Positions 51,996-61,524 are shown, numbered from the stretch's first letter. The stretch is 64,000 nucleotides of DNA from Cryobacterium sp. M96 (GCF_002929845.1 NZ_PJJS01000051.1:62001-126000), one strand, 5' to 3'. A program made the numbers and translations. The notes: generated by a model from the letters alone, not told the origin.

Positions 51996-53300
51996 ATGGA
52001 TTTTAGCAGACGTCATTTCTTGATCGGCTCCGGAGCGGTGTCACTACCCCTGCTCCTGTCAGGATGCGGTTTCGCGCCGCAGCAGTCAACCTCTACGGCC
52101 ACGGGGTCAAAAACGTTGACATTCACTACGTGGGGAACAGACGCGGAGCTCGCAAGTTTCGCTCGTGCCATCGCGTCGTTCGAGGAGGCTAACGCGGGAA
52201 CGAAGATCGAGCTGAACTCGGTTCCCTACGGACAGATGTTCACCAACATTGATGCCCAGCTGCAGGCGGGGAATCCGCCGGACATCTTCCGCGTGCCGTA
52301 TTACACGTTTGGCAGTTACGCCGGTCGGGACCAGCTTTTGGACTTGAGCCCGTACCTGGAATCCGGATTTTCCGATCGCTTCACCGACGCGGCCTGGGCG
52401 GCCGTGCAGGGTAACGATAAGCCGTTCGGGGTGCCTCACCACACCGATACCTCAGTGATCCTGTACAACAAAGCCATTCTGGAACTGGCCGGGATCACGT
52501 CGGTTCCCACCTCTCTCGACAGCGCCTGGACGTGGGACGAGCTGTCCGAGGTCGCCGCGACCCTGCGTGCCGCCCAACCCGCAGAGGCCTACCCCATGGC
52601 CTACAACTGGCAGGGTAATGGCGTCACCCGCTGGCTTAGCCTGCTCTTCCAGGCGGACGGCCGGTTCCTGGACACGAACCTCACCGACCCTGCGATCGAC
52701 TCGGCCGCAGGGTTGGCTGCCCTGGAATTCTCGTCAAGCTTTTTCACGAAGAACTTCGTCCCGCCGAACAACACCATCAAGTCGGCCACGTTCGCGAGCG
52801 ACACCTGGTACTCGCAGACCTCGGCGATGGTTTGGTCCGGTGCGTTCGCTATCCCGGATGCCACGAACACACTCGACTTCGAGTGGGGCGCGACGTTCGC
52901 GCCACGTGGCAAGCGCGGTGGGGGCGACTTCGGGGGGAATGCGCTCGTCGCCACTGCGGGCACCGCCAACCCGGAGCTCGCCGCAGCCTTCCTTGACTTC
53001 GTCACGGGCGGCACGCAAATGCGCGACTTCTGCGAGACCGCCTCACTCCTGCCGACCCGTAAGGATCTCAGCGAATCGGGCATCGCTTTCGATGTACGTC
53101 CCGAGCTCGCCCCCATCTTCCTCAGCCAGGCTTCAACGGTGCGCGCCAAGGACTCAAGCCAGGTGGCGTCCCCCGACATGTCGAGAATCATCACCGTACT
53201 CCAGGACAACCTGGAATCGGCCTTCGCCGGTTCGACAAGTACCGCAGACACTCTGAAATCAATCGCAGAAGGGATCGCCCAAACCACGGGCAATTCGTGA
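51996..53300 (+). CDS. ABC sugar transporter, substrate-binding lipoprotein
   Basis: 434 residues. MDFSRRHFLIGSGAVSLPLL then LSGCGFAPQ shows a twin-arginine-like signal followed by a lipobox, so it is a lipid-anchored binding protein. The mature part is family 1 solute-binding: TLTFTTWGTDAELASFARAI, PYGQMFTNIDAQLQAGNPPD, and WTWDELSEVAATLRAAQPAE. CUT1-type transporters of this kind import oligosaccharides or sugar alcohols; the ligand is unknown. GAAGGATCC upstream of the ATG. Stop overlaps the next start by 4 bp. Confidence 0.92.
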   Translation: MDFSRRHFLIGSGAVSLPLLLSGCGFAPQQSTSTATGSKTLTFTTWGTDAELASFARAIASFEEANAGTKIELNSVPYGQMFTNIDAQLQAGNPPDIFRVPYYTFGSYAGRDQLLDLSPYLESGFSDRFTDAAWAAVQGNDKPFGVPHHTDTSVILYNKAILELAGITSVPTSLDSAWTWDELSEVAATLRAAQPAEAYPMAYNWQGNGVTRWLSLLFQADGRFLDTNLTDPAIDSAAGLAALEFSSSFFTKNFVPPNNTIKSATFASDTWYSQTSAMVWSGAFAIPDATNTLDFEWGATFAPRGKRGGGDFGGNALVATAGTANPELAAAFLDFVTGGTQMRDFCETASLLPTRKDLSESGIAFDVRPELAPIFLSQASTVRAKDSSQVASPDMSRIITVLQDNLESAFAGSTSTADTLKSIAEGIAQTTGNS

Positions 53301-54256
53301 CAAAAGTCGCCGTCGAGCAGGACCGGGTCGCGGGCACCGTCGCGCCGTCGCTTACGCTTCCAAGGCGCCCGGGGCGTCGTAATGGTAAAACCGTGCGCGA
53401 GGCACTCGCGGGGTGGCTGTTTCTGACCCCGAACATGCTGCTGCTTTGCCTATTCGTGCTCGTCCCGCTCGTGTGGACCGTGGTGATCAGCTTTCAGGAG
53501 ACCAACGGGTTCGGGGTCGGTGAATACGTCGGTGTCGCCAATTATGAGCGCCTTCTTGGCGATCCGCTCTTTTGGAGATCCACGGCGAACACCCTGCTGT
53601 TCACAATCATCGTGACGCCTCTGTCGATGGTCCTTGGCCTCGGCGCAGCCGTGCTATTCAACTCGATCCTTCCCGCCCGAGGCGTGTTCCGTTCCATTCT
53701 CATCATCCCGATGGCTATCTCGGGCGTCGCCACCGCACTGATCGGTGTACTCGTTTTCAACGAGAACAACGGCATCCTCGACAATTTGATCCGATTTATC
53801 GGACTTCCGAGCGTTAACTGGCAGTCCGGTGGATTCGCCGCGTTCGTGTCTGTTGTTCTCGTGACGTTGTGGTGGAGGGTCGGATTCAACATGCTCATCT
53901 ACCTGGCGGGCCTTCAGAGCATCGGCCCCGAACTCTATGAAGCGGCCGAACTGGATGGGGCGGGTTTCTGGGTCCGATTCCGGAATGTGACAGTGCCCCT
54001 GCTTGGCCCGTCGTCATTCTTTCTGCTCATTCTGAACGTCATCTATTCCTTCCAAGTCTTCGACATCGTGTTCGTGATGACCGGCGGCGGCCCACAGAAT
54101 GCCACATCCGTGCTTGTCACCTACGCCTATGACACGGGTTTCGTGACTCGCGACCAGGGTTACGCCGCCGCTATCGGTGTCGTGCTTCTTCTCGTAACCT
54201 TTATCTTCACTGCGGTACGGTGGCGAACCAGCCGCAGCCGGGACCTGGTCGAATAA
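53297..54256 (+). CDS. ABC sugar transporter permease (MalF type)
   Basis: 319 residues with six membrane helices. The conserved EAA loop reads ELYEAAELDGAGFWVRFRNV TVPLLG, which docks on the ATPase. The N-terminus GWLFLTPNMLLLCLFVLVPL is typical of the first helix of MalF/UgpA permeases. GTG start within the stop of the binding protein. No ATPase gene follows, so the transporter probably uses a shared MsmK/MalK-type ATPase encoded elsewhere. Confidence 0.92.
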   Translation: MTKVAVEQDRVAGTVAPSLTLPRRPGRRNGKTVREALAGWLFLTPNMLLLCLFVLVPLVWTVVISFQETNGFGVGEYVGVANYERLLGDPLFWRSTANTLLFTIIVTPLSMVLGLGAAVLFNSILPARGVFRSILIIPMAISGVATALIGVLVFNENNGILDNLIRFIGLPSVNWQSGGFAAFVSVVLVTLWWRVGFNMLIYLAGLQSIGPELYEAAELDGAGFWVRFRNVTVPLLGPSSFFLLILNVIYSFQVFDIVFVMTGGGPQNATSVLVTYAYDTGFVTRDQGYAAAIGVVLLLVTFIFTAVRWRTSRSRDLVE

Positions 54257-54266
54257 GGACACAATC

Positions 54267-55163
54267 GTGACAACATCCACCCTCTCGCCAGCGCCGGCGA
54301 CCCGCAGGCAGAAGACAACAAGATTAGGGGCGCCGCGCTCGCGCAGAGGCTCGCGACGGGGGCTCGTCGCCCGCATCGTTGCGGCGATCCTCATCAGCAT
54401 CGTTGTGCTGTTCCCGCTGTACTGGATGCTTGTAGTCGCGTTCTCATCGCGGTCCGAGCTGCTGGGTGGCACACTGCGTCTCTGGCCGCGTACCATGACA
54501 GTCGGAAACTTTGAGCGCGTCCTCGCAGGGTTCCCGATTGCCACATGGTTTAGCAATTCCATGGCGATCTCGATCACGGTGGCAGTTCTCACGGTGCTCG
54601 TCAACCTGTTAGGCGGGTATGCCCTGTCGCAGCTCAAGTTCCGCGGTTCGAACGTCGTTTTTCTCATCGCCCTGACAACGTTGATGATCCCCGTGCAGGT
54701 GATTATGGTGCCGCTGTTTCGGCTCGTAACGAACCTCGGGCTTTACGGCAGCTACTGGGCGGTCATCCTGCCCACGGCCGCGAGCGCTTTCGGGTTGTTC
54801 CTCGCACGCCAATTCATTCTCTCCATCCCGCGCGACCTGATCGAGGCGGCGCGCATCGACGGGGCTAGCCACTTTAGAGTGTTCACGAGTATAGTTCTGC
54901 CGCTCTCAAAGCCGCTGATCGCTGTGCTGTTCTTCATGACGCTGCTGCAGTCCTGGAATGATTTCGCCTGGCCACTTATCGCCCTCAAGCAGAACGAACT
55001 CTTCACCCTGCCGATCGGCCTGCTCTACTTGCAGGGCCAATTCGGGTCGGATTTAGGTGCAACGATGGCGTTCGCCCTTATCAACGTGGTGCCCATGGTG
55101 GTGCTGTTTCTGGTGTTCCAGCGCTTCTTCGTGCAGGGATTCGCGCGTAGCGGCATCAAATAG
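54267..55163 (+). CDS. ABC sugar transporter permease (MalG type)
   Basis: 298 residues, six helices. IVVLFPLYWMLVVAFSSRSE is the usual start after an Arg-rich head and the EAA loop is RDLIEAARIDGASHFRVFTS IVLPLSKP. Starts at GTG 10 bp after the preceding gene. Ends the operon: what follows is degraded DNA, so any enzyme gene that once completed the pathway may have been lost. Confidence 0.92.
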   Translation: MTTSTLSPAPATRRQKTTRLGAPRSRRGSRRGLVARIVAAILISIVVLFPLYWMLVVAFSSRSELLGGTLRLWPRTMTVGNFERVLAGFPIATWFSNSMAISITVAVLTVLVNLLGGYALSQLKFRGSNVVFLIALTTLMIPVQVIMVPLFRLVTNLGLYGSYWAVILPTAASAFGLFLARQFILSIPRDLIEAARIDGASHFRVFTSIVLPLSKPLIAVLFFMTLLQSWNDFAWPLIALKQNELFTLPIGLLYLQGQFGSDLGATMAFALINVVPMVVLFLVFQRFFVQGFARSGIK

Positions 55164-55506
55164 GTGTGGCTTGTGAATTCGTCAAGTATCCGACCCGATG
55201 TGGCCGGGCTGGGACCGGGTCGAGGCGGCGATCCGCCCGACGTTGCGCGCATCGATGAATGCTGTTCGTGGCCGACCACGATGACGTCAGCGCTTCGGGT
55301 CCGGCTGCGGCATCCGCACGTGTCGAGCCGACCATTGTTTTTGAGTCGAGCACGCTGGGTAAGCAAGCGTGGCCGCGGCATCCGCGGGCCAGCACCAACC
55401 TGGCTGATCACCGTTCCGCGCTCGAACTGGTGGGCGCTGGTCTGCTCAACCCGGAGAACCGGTGGCAACCTGTGAAGATCCACAACAAGGCGACGGAGGT
55501 GGACGC
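55164..55506 (+). other. Unidentified coding remnant after the ABC operon
   Basis: From about 55259 one frame reads VFESSTLGKQAWPRHPRAST, then ADHRSALELVGAGLLNPENR and WQPVKIHNKATEVDA before a stop overlapping the ATG of the smpB remnant. It looks like the C-terminus of a metabolic enzyme, perhaps one served by the transporter, but I cannot name the family. No start codon or N-terminus is present. Confidence 0.4.
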
Positions 55507-55671
55507 ATGATCGTGCTGCTCTCGCTGTTCGTCAACGATGGTCGAGCGAAAGTCGAACTCGCGGTCGCCCACGGAAAACGCGGGTTCGGCGGTCGCTAGG
55601 CGCTGCGTGAACGCCAGGACGACCACGAGGCGGCACGAGCAGTTTTCGCGTGCCGCAGACTCGGCGACTGA
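55507..55671 (+). pseudogene. smpB: SsrA-binding protein SmpB, 3' remnant with internal stop
   Basis: Reads IVLLSLFVNDGRAKVELAVA then HGKRGFGGR, a TAG, and in the same frame ALRERQDDHEAARAV...RRLGD with a final TGA. This matches the last third of SmpB (RAKVEIALARGKxxYDKRQALRERQDxREAxRA). The N-terminal OB-fold is missing and an amber codon replaces the conserved Gln of KRQAL. The functional smpB must be elsewhere. Confidence 0.75.
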
Positions 55672-55699
55672 ACGGCGTTCGCCTGGGTCTGCGATGGGT

Positions 55700-57067
55700 C
55701 TAGCCGATACGAATGAGTTTCTTGTTCACGAATTCGCTGGCACCGTAGCGTCCGAGTTCGCGACCGAAGCCGCTTCTTTTCACTCCGCCGAACGGTAGCT
55801 CCGCGCTGCCGGCGTTGACGAGGTTGACGTAGACCATGCCGGCCTCGATGCGGTCGGCAACCCGCAGTGCCTGCTCGGGATCGGTCGTGAACAGGTAGGA
55901 GCCGAGCCCGAACGGAGTGTCGTTCGCGAGGGCGATGGCTTCATCTTCTGAGCCTGCCCGGTAGACGAACGCTACGGGGCCGAAGAACTCCTCGTGGTAT
56001 GTGTCGTTGTCTCGCGTGACATCGGTGAGCACGCCAGACGGGTAGAAGTTACCAGACCGTTTGCCAGTGCCCGCCAAGGTCGCTCCCTGTGCGACTGCAC
56101 GCTCGACCTGCTCCGCGAGATGTTCGGCCGCGTCGAGGGACGAGAGGGGTCCGTAGTCTGCCCCGGGGACGGTCGGGTCGCTGGGAGAGCAAGCCAGGAT
56201 GGCGGCGGTGAACTTCTCCGTGAACTCATCGTAAAGTTCATCGATCACGATAAATCGCTTGGCGGCGTCGCAGGCCTGCCCGCCATTGCGGAGGCGACCG
56301 GCAACGGCGGCATCCACTGCGGCGGCCATGTCGTCGGTGCTCAGCAGAATGAACGGGTCTGATCCGCCCAGCTCCAGCACGACCTTCTTGAGGTGACGAC
56401 CGGCCACCTCGGCAACGGCCGCGCCGGCGCCCTCCGAACCGGTGAGGGAGACGCCCTGCACCCGCGGGTCGGCGATGATCGTGGCGACCTGCTCGCTGTC
56501 CGCGTACACATTGGTATAGGCACCAGCCGGAAAGCCTGCGTCGTGAAAGATTTGCTCAATCGCCGCGGACGACTCCGGGCACTGCGACGCATGCTTGAGG
56601 ATGATCGTGTTGCCTGTCATGAGGTTCGGTGCGGCGAAGCGCGCAACCTGGTAGTACGGGAAATTCCACGGCATGACACCGATCAGCACACCGAGCGATT
56701 TGGAACGCATGAACGCGGAACCCTCGCCGCTCAGCAGGGTGATTGGTTCGTCCTTCAGAAATTCCTGCGCGTTGTCGGCGTAGTACCGGTAGATGTCGGC
56801 GGCGTAGTCGACCTCGCCGAGCGCTTGATCGACGGGCTTGCCCATCTCGCGCACGATCATGGCCGCCAGCTTGTCACGGCGCTCCTCATGCAAATCGCCG
56901 ACCCTGCGCAGGAGTGTGGCCCGCTCGTTGGTTGAAGAGCTGCGTGACCAGCCGCGGTGGGCCTCATCCGCCGATGCGATAACCTGCTCGATTTCATCAG
57001 CAGAAAGCTGGGCGTAAGTTTTGATGGTTTCGCCTGTGGCGGGGTTGACAACGGCATGGTGGCTCAC
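55700..57067 (-). CDS. Succinate-semialdehyde dehydrogenase-type ALDH, copy 1
   Basis: 455 residues. NAD(P)-dependent oxidation of an aldehyde, probably succinate semialdehyde. The active-site Glu is in VVLELGGSDPFILLS, the Cys in GRLRNGGQACDAAKRFIVID, and the N-terminus SHHAVVNPATGETIKTY is typical of the short GabD/Sad group. The catalytic set is intact. GTG start with a near-perfect AAAGGAGGT upstream. Very similar throughout to the gene at 59878, separated by the IS1380/ppk2 remnants and tauE. Confidence 0.9.
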   Translation of the reverse strand: MSHHAVVNPATGETIKTYAQLSADEIEQVIASADEAHRGWSRSSSTNERATLLRRVGDLHEERRDKLAAMIVREMGKPVDQALGEVDYAADIYRYYADNAQEFLKDEPITLLSGEGSAFMRSKSLGVLIGVMPWNFPYYQVARFAAPNLMTGNTIILKHASQCPESSAAIEQIFHDAGFPAGAYTNVYADSEQVATIIADPRVQGVSLTGSEGAGAAVAEVAGRHLKKVVLELGGSDPFILLSTDDMAAAVDAAVAGRLRNGGQACDAAKRFIVIDELYDEFTEKFTAAILACSPSDPTVPGADYGPLSSLDAAEHLAEQVERAVAQGATLAGTGKRSGNFYPSGVLTDVTRDNDTYHEEFFGPVAFVYRAGSEDEAIALANDTPFGLGSYLFTTDPEQALRVADRIEAGMVYVNLVNAGSAELPFGGVKRSGFGRELGRYGASEFVNKKLIRIG

Positions 57068-57325
57068 GAGCCACCTCCTTTCACGGTCGGACTATGTTCC
57101 GGAAATTGGCACTGATACGAGCCAACCATGTTCGCGGGATTTGTCAAGGCGAATGAGGCCAGCGGAAGTTGCGGCGGCTCGTTTCGTCTCGGTGTGGTCT
57201 TCTTAGCCTGAATCCACGGGTCGACGTGGGATTTTGACGGCGCGATATACCAAGAATACCCAGCTGATCAGGTAGATAGAACTTGTCTAGAGTTTGAATT
57301 TACCAAACAGATGAGCATCTTGTAG

Positions 57326-58296
57326 ATGCAAGCTACCCACACCGACCGCACCGTTTCTGCATCATTTACCGACCCGAATCTTGTGTCGTGCGCTGAGTTG
57401 GTCCCGATCATGAAATTGGCCGCCAGAGCGGGGCTGGCGACCCTGGCCGATCAGTGGCTGACCGTCCCCGCCGACAAGGGTGCCAACGCCGGCTTGAAAG
57501 TCACCTCACTGGTCGGAGGGATGGTCGCCGACGCAGACTCGATCGACGACCTCGCGATTCTTCATCACGGCGGCATGCGGAAGGTCTTCACCAACTGATA
57601 CGCGCCGTCGACGTCGGGGTCGTTCCTGCGCGAGTTCGCGTTCGGTCACGTCCGGCAGCTCGACGCCGTCGCCTCACGCTTCATGCGGGGCCTCGCGCCC
57701 GAAACCCCACTGCTCGTGCACGACACCGACGGCTACATCTTCCTCGACATTGACGACACCATCATCGAAGTCCACGGGTACCAGAAGGAAGGCTCCGGCT
57801 ACAGGTACTCCGGCGTGCGCGGCCTCAACGTGTTGCTCGACGCGCTGAAAACTGACGTGTCAGTGCCGATCATCATCAGCGCCGATCATCATCAGCGCCG
57901 ATCATCATCGGTCAACGGCTCCGCCGCGGTGCGTGCGGGTCACAGCGCGGCGCCGCCCGTTTGATCCGTGATGCCCTCGCCACCACCAAACGGCTCCACG
58001 GAGCCGAAAAAACGCGCGCGCTCCTCTGCGCCACTCTGCCTGCTACGGTCACGCCTCAATCAGTGCGGCCCTCACAGCCGGTGCCGACGTCTCCGTCACC
58101 GCCCGCGTGAACCCCGCCATCAAACGAGCGATCGGAACGATCCCCGACAACGCCTGGACAGCGATTGCATACACCAACGCGATCTATGACAACAGCACGA
58201 AAACGTGGATCACGTAGCACCGAAGTCGCCGAGGTCCCGTTCACCGCGTTCACGTCCCGCAAGAAGGCCGAGAACATCACCGGACGCCTGGCTGCC
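57326..58296 (+). mobile_element. IS1380-family transposase remnant
   Basis: The N-terminus SFTDPNLVSCAELVPIMKLA and TVPADKGANAGLKVTSLVGG with DADSIDDLAILHHGGMRKVF are IS1380-family; a TGA stops it at about 57598. Other frames continue the transposase: FGHVRQLDAVASRFMRGLAP, DIDDTIIEVHGYQKEGSGYR with the DDE-type Asp, then TARVNPAIKRAIGTIPDNAW and FTSRKKAENITGR. The C-terminal third is missing, cut where ppk2 sequence begins (about 58297). The element is inactive, and its outer inverted repeats were not identified. Confidence 0.85.
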
Positions 58297-58760
58297 TCGT
58301 GTTCGCGTGGCGTGACACGGCCGGCAAGGGCGGCACTACCAACGCACCACCGCGCAGGTGAGCCCCCGGGTCTTCCGAGTCGCGGCACTTGCCGTTCCCA
58401 CTGAACGCGAGAAGTCCCAGCTGTACATCCAGCGTTACCTGGAGCATTTCCCCGCAGCCGGCGAGCTGGTCCTCTTCGACCGCAGCTGGAACAACCATGC
58501 GGGCGTGGAGCGGGTGATGGGTTTCTGCACTCCGGATCAGACCGAGCACTTCCTGCGGATGACGCCGCTGGGCGCTTTGGTATGTCGCGCATACCGACGA
58601 CAAGAAGAGGGTTCGCCTCGACATCATCAGCCACCTCCTCAGCCTGGTGCCATACGTGCCGTTCCCTGGGCTCGACGTCAGGCTCCCCCAGCGCCAGAAG
58701 CGCGGTGACTACCGGGGGCCGAAGCTGACGGTTCGACAGATTCCGACCCCGTTCATAGTC
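58297..58760 (+). pseudogene. ppk2: Polyphosphate kinase 2 (PPK2) fragment
   Basis: Out-of-frame pieces of PPK2 in order: the Walker A region around [10 protein letters not shown] (58310), [40 protein letters not shown] and [20 protein letters not shown] in one frame, then [20 protein letters not shown] and [18 protein letters not shown] in another. The middle segment (valve region before [10 protein letters not shown]) and the N-terminus are deleted. It is joined directly to the IS1380 remnant. Confidence 0.82.
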
Positions 58761-58902
58761 ACGTCGCGATGCCCGTCGCGATGGGGAGCCGGTGATGCAA
58801 GCCACAACCGCAGCATCCACTGCCCCGGTGCCGGCCATCGCCTGAACCAGCTTTCCTGAACTAGCCTTGACCTGCACGGTCCAACGGCGGGTGGGGGTAG
58901 AT

Positions 58903-59688
58903 GTGACATTGCTTGAAGGTGCGATCATCCTGATCGCCGGGCTGGCCGCGGGAGTCATCAACGTGGTCGCCGGCGCCGGAACACTCATCACCTTCCCCGT
59001 TCTCCTGGCGTTGGGCGTGCCGCCGATCACGGCGAACGTGTCCAATACCGTGGGTCTGATCCCTGCGTCCATTGCCGGCGCCCACGGCTACCGACGCGAG
59101 TTGCGGTCGCAGTGGCGCCCCGTAGCTGTGATGGCGATCTTCTCCGCCGTGGGCGGCATCGTCGGCGGTCTGCTCCTGCTCGCCCTGCCCGCACAGGCGT
59201 TCGCCGGCGTCGTGCCCTTCCTGCTGCTGCTGGCCGCGGTGCTCTCGGCGATCCAGCCTCGGGTGGCCGGCTTCGTGCGACGTAAGGCGCCGGCGGCACC
59301 CGCCGGCACACTGCTGACCAAACCGGATACGCGTCCCCTCACCCTCGGGCTCATTCTCGGGGTGCTCGCGACGGGCGTGTACGGCGGGTATTTCGGTGCC
59401 GCCCAGGGGGTCGTGCTGCTCGCACTGCTGGGCATACTCTGGTCCACCGACATACACCGGGCCAACGGCACCAAGAACGTGCTCGCCGGAGTCGCGAACA
59501 TCGTATCGGCGATCATCTTCATCTCCAGCGGGACCGTGGACTGGAGAATCGCTCTCCTCATCGGCATCGGCTCCGCGGCGGGCGGCTGGTTGGGTGCCCG
59601 TATCGGCCGCACGCTCTCCGCGCCGGTACTGCGCACCATCCTGGTCGTGGTCGCGGTGACCGCCGCAGTGGTGCTCTTCCTGAGCTAG
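58903..59688 (+). CDS. TauE/SafE-family exporter, second copy
   Basis: 261 residues, about eight helices. IILIAGLAAGVINVVAGAGT and GLILGVLATGVYGGYFGAAQ are the paired TauE repeats, and ANVSNTVGLIPASIAGAHGY is usual for this subfamily. Divergent from the cst-cluster copy at 40475 and not preceded by a CstR-type palindrome. GTG at 58903 is chosen because GGGGG lies 8 bases before; TTG 58867 is open too. Substrate unknown; sulfite, sulfoacetate or another anion. Confidence 0.85.
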   Translation: MTLLEGAIILIAGLAAGVINVVAGAGTLITFPVLLALGVPPITANVSNTVGLIPASIAGAHGYRRELRSQWRPVAVMAIFSAVGGIVGGLLLLALPAQAFAGVVPFLLLLAAVLSAIQPRVAGFVRRKAPAAPAGTLLTKPDTRPLTLGLILGVLATGVYGGYFGAAQGVVLLALLGILWSTDIHRANGTKNVLAGVANIVSAIIFISSGTVDWRIALLIGIGSAAGGWLGARIGRTLSAPVLRTILVVVAVTAAVVLFLS

Positions 59689-59715
59689 GGGGCGGAGCCG
59701 CCCCGGCCCGGCGCC

Positions 59716-59802
59716 GAACCAATTCGACGGAGATTTTGAGGCAGCGCGCAGTTTTGGGCAGGTTTGGAGCCGTTTCGGCCCAAATCTCCGTCGAATTCGT
59801 CA
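59716..59802. repeat. 87-bp palindromic intergenic element, copy 4
   Basis: Arms GAACCAATTCGACGGAGA (59716-59733) and TCTCCGTCGAATTCGTCA (59785-59802), 51-bp interior, total 87 bp. Twenty-eight bases after the tauE stop, between convergent genes. A direct repeat of GGCGCGCCACCG follows at 59838 and 59862. Confidence 0.93.
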
Positions 59803-59877
59803 GGGAGACCGGATGCCGCAGTCTGGCGCGGGTGGGTGGCGCGCCACCGTCTGAGACGGGCGGCGCGCCACCGCGTG

Positions 59878-61251
59878 TCACCTGAGGATGCGAATGAGCT
59901 TCTTGTTGGCAAACTCCGCGATGCCGAAGCGTCCCAGTTCACGGCCGAAGCCAGATCTCTTCACTCCACCGAAGGGCAGCTCTGCTCCGTCGAGGAGCGA
60001 GCCGTTGATGAAGACCATCCCGGCGTCGATCTGGTCCGCCACCCGCAGGGCCTGTTCCGGGTCGGTGGTGAAGAGATACGAACCCAGGCCGTACGGGACG
60101 TCGTTGGCCACCTGCACAGCCTCGGCCTCGTTCGCCACGCGATAGACGGCGGCGACCGGGCCGAAGAACTCTTCCCGGTAAGCGTCACTCTGAGGGGACA
60201 CGTCGGTCAGGACCGTCGGAGAGAAGAAGGCGCCCATGCGGTTTCCCCGCGCGGTGACGGTTGCGCCCTGGGCTTCGGCGCGCTGGAGCTGTTCCTCGAG
60301 GCCCTCGGCGGCACCGAGGGAGGACAGCGGGCCGAGCGTGGTGTCCGGCGACGTGGGGTCTCCGGGAACGTTGCCGGTGATCTTCGCTGTGAAGCTCGCC
60401 AGGAAGGCGTCGTACAGGCCGTCGATCACGATGAAGCGCTTGGCCGCGTTGCAGGACTGGCCGGAGTTGTCGAGGCGAGCGTCGACGGCGGCGTCGACCG
60501 CTTCGTCCATATTGTCCGTGCTGAGCAGGATGAACGGGTCGGATCCGCCCAGTTCGAGCACGACCTTCTTGAGGTTGCGGCCGGCGACCTCCGCGACCGC
60601 CGCACCCGCGCCTTCAGAACCGGTCAGCGACACACCGCAGACACGGGGGTCCGGAATGATGATGTCGGAGATCTGAGCACTGGAGGCGTAGACGTTGCGG
60701 TATGCGCCGTCGGGGAAACCGGCATCCGTGAAGATCGCCTCGATCGCGGCAGCGGACTCGGGGCACTGCGAGGCGTGCTTGAGCAGGATTGTGTTGCCGA
60801 GAACCAGGTTCGGACCGGCGAAGCGGGCGACCTGGTAGTAGGGGAAGTTCCACGGCATGATCCCGACGAGCACTCCGAGGGAGGCGCTCCGAATGAACGC
60901 CGAGCCTTCACCACCGAGCAGCTCGATCGGTTCGTCGGCGAGGAAGGCCTCGCCGTGGGTCGCGTAGTAGGAGTAGATATCGGCCGCGAAGTCGACCTCG
61001 CCGAGGGCCTGCGCGACGGGCTTGCCCATCTCGCGCACGATGAGCTCGGCCAGATGCTCACGCCGCTCGGTGTGCAGGTGCGCGACACGCTGCATCAGGG
61101 CCGCGCGCTCGGCGACAGACGTGCGGCGAGAGAACTCACTGTGCGCACGGTCTGCGGCTCCGATGGCCTCGGTCACCTCAGCATCGGTTGCCAGAGTAAA
61201 ACTCGGTCCGCTGTCCCCGGTGGCGGGGTTCGTGACTGTGTACTTGTTCAT
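59878..61251 (-). CDS. Succinate-semialdehyde dehydrogenase-type ALDH, copy 2
   Basis: 457 residues. Catalytic Glu in VVLELGGSDPFILLS, Cys in RLDNSGQSCNAAKRFIVIDG, with NPATGDSGPSFT at the start and GFGRELGRFGIAEFANKKLI at the end. Nearly colinear with copy 1 (55700), which shares ELGGSDPF, AGAAVAEVAGR and the NKKLIRI tail; the differences are mostly single residues, so these are paralogues. GGGGAGAAAAT precedes the ATG. The aminotransferase downstream of its promoter is on the same strand about 270 bp upstream. Confidence 0.9.
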   Translation of the reverse strand: MNKYTVTNPATGDSGPSFTLATDAEVTEAIGAADRAHSEFSRRTSVAERAALMQRVAHLHTERREHLAELIVREMGKPVAQALGEVDFAADIYSYYATHGEAFLADEPIELLGGEGSAFIRSASLGVLVGIMPWNFPYYQVARFAGPNLVLGNTILLKHASQCPESAAAIEAIFTDAGFPDGAYRNVYASSAQISDIIIPDPRVCGVSLTGSEGAGAAVAEVAGRNLKKVVLELGGSDPFILLSTDNMDEAVDAAVDARLDNSGQSCNAAKRFIVIDGLYDAFLASFTAKITGNVPGDPTSPDTTLGPLSSLGAAEGLEEQLQRAEAQGATVTARGNRMGAFFSPTVLTDVSPQSDAYREEFFGPVAAVYRVANEAEAVQVANDVPYGLGSYLFTTDPEQALRVADQIDAGMVFINGSLLDGAELPFGGVKRSGFGRELGRFGIAEFANKKLIRILR

Positions 61252-61524
61252 ATTTTCTCCCCAAGCTTGCTTCGTTGACGCCGATCAAGACGGGACCGCT
61301 GCTGCCGGAGCCGGTCGCGCCCGTGTCGTTACAGTCTGCCGCTGTCAGGGGTTTTGGCCAGCCATTTTGGTGAACTTTTTCGGCCTTCCGGGTCTGTCAC
61401 CGGATTCCGTTCAACTGTCAGGCGGCACAACCCGTCGGCGTTTCAGTCGAGGCCGCGAGCGCAAAGCGCCGCGAGCTCGGCGCGGGGGTGCTCGGCGCGG
61501 GGGTGGTCAAGCACGTCGTGCACG

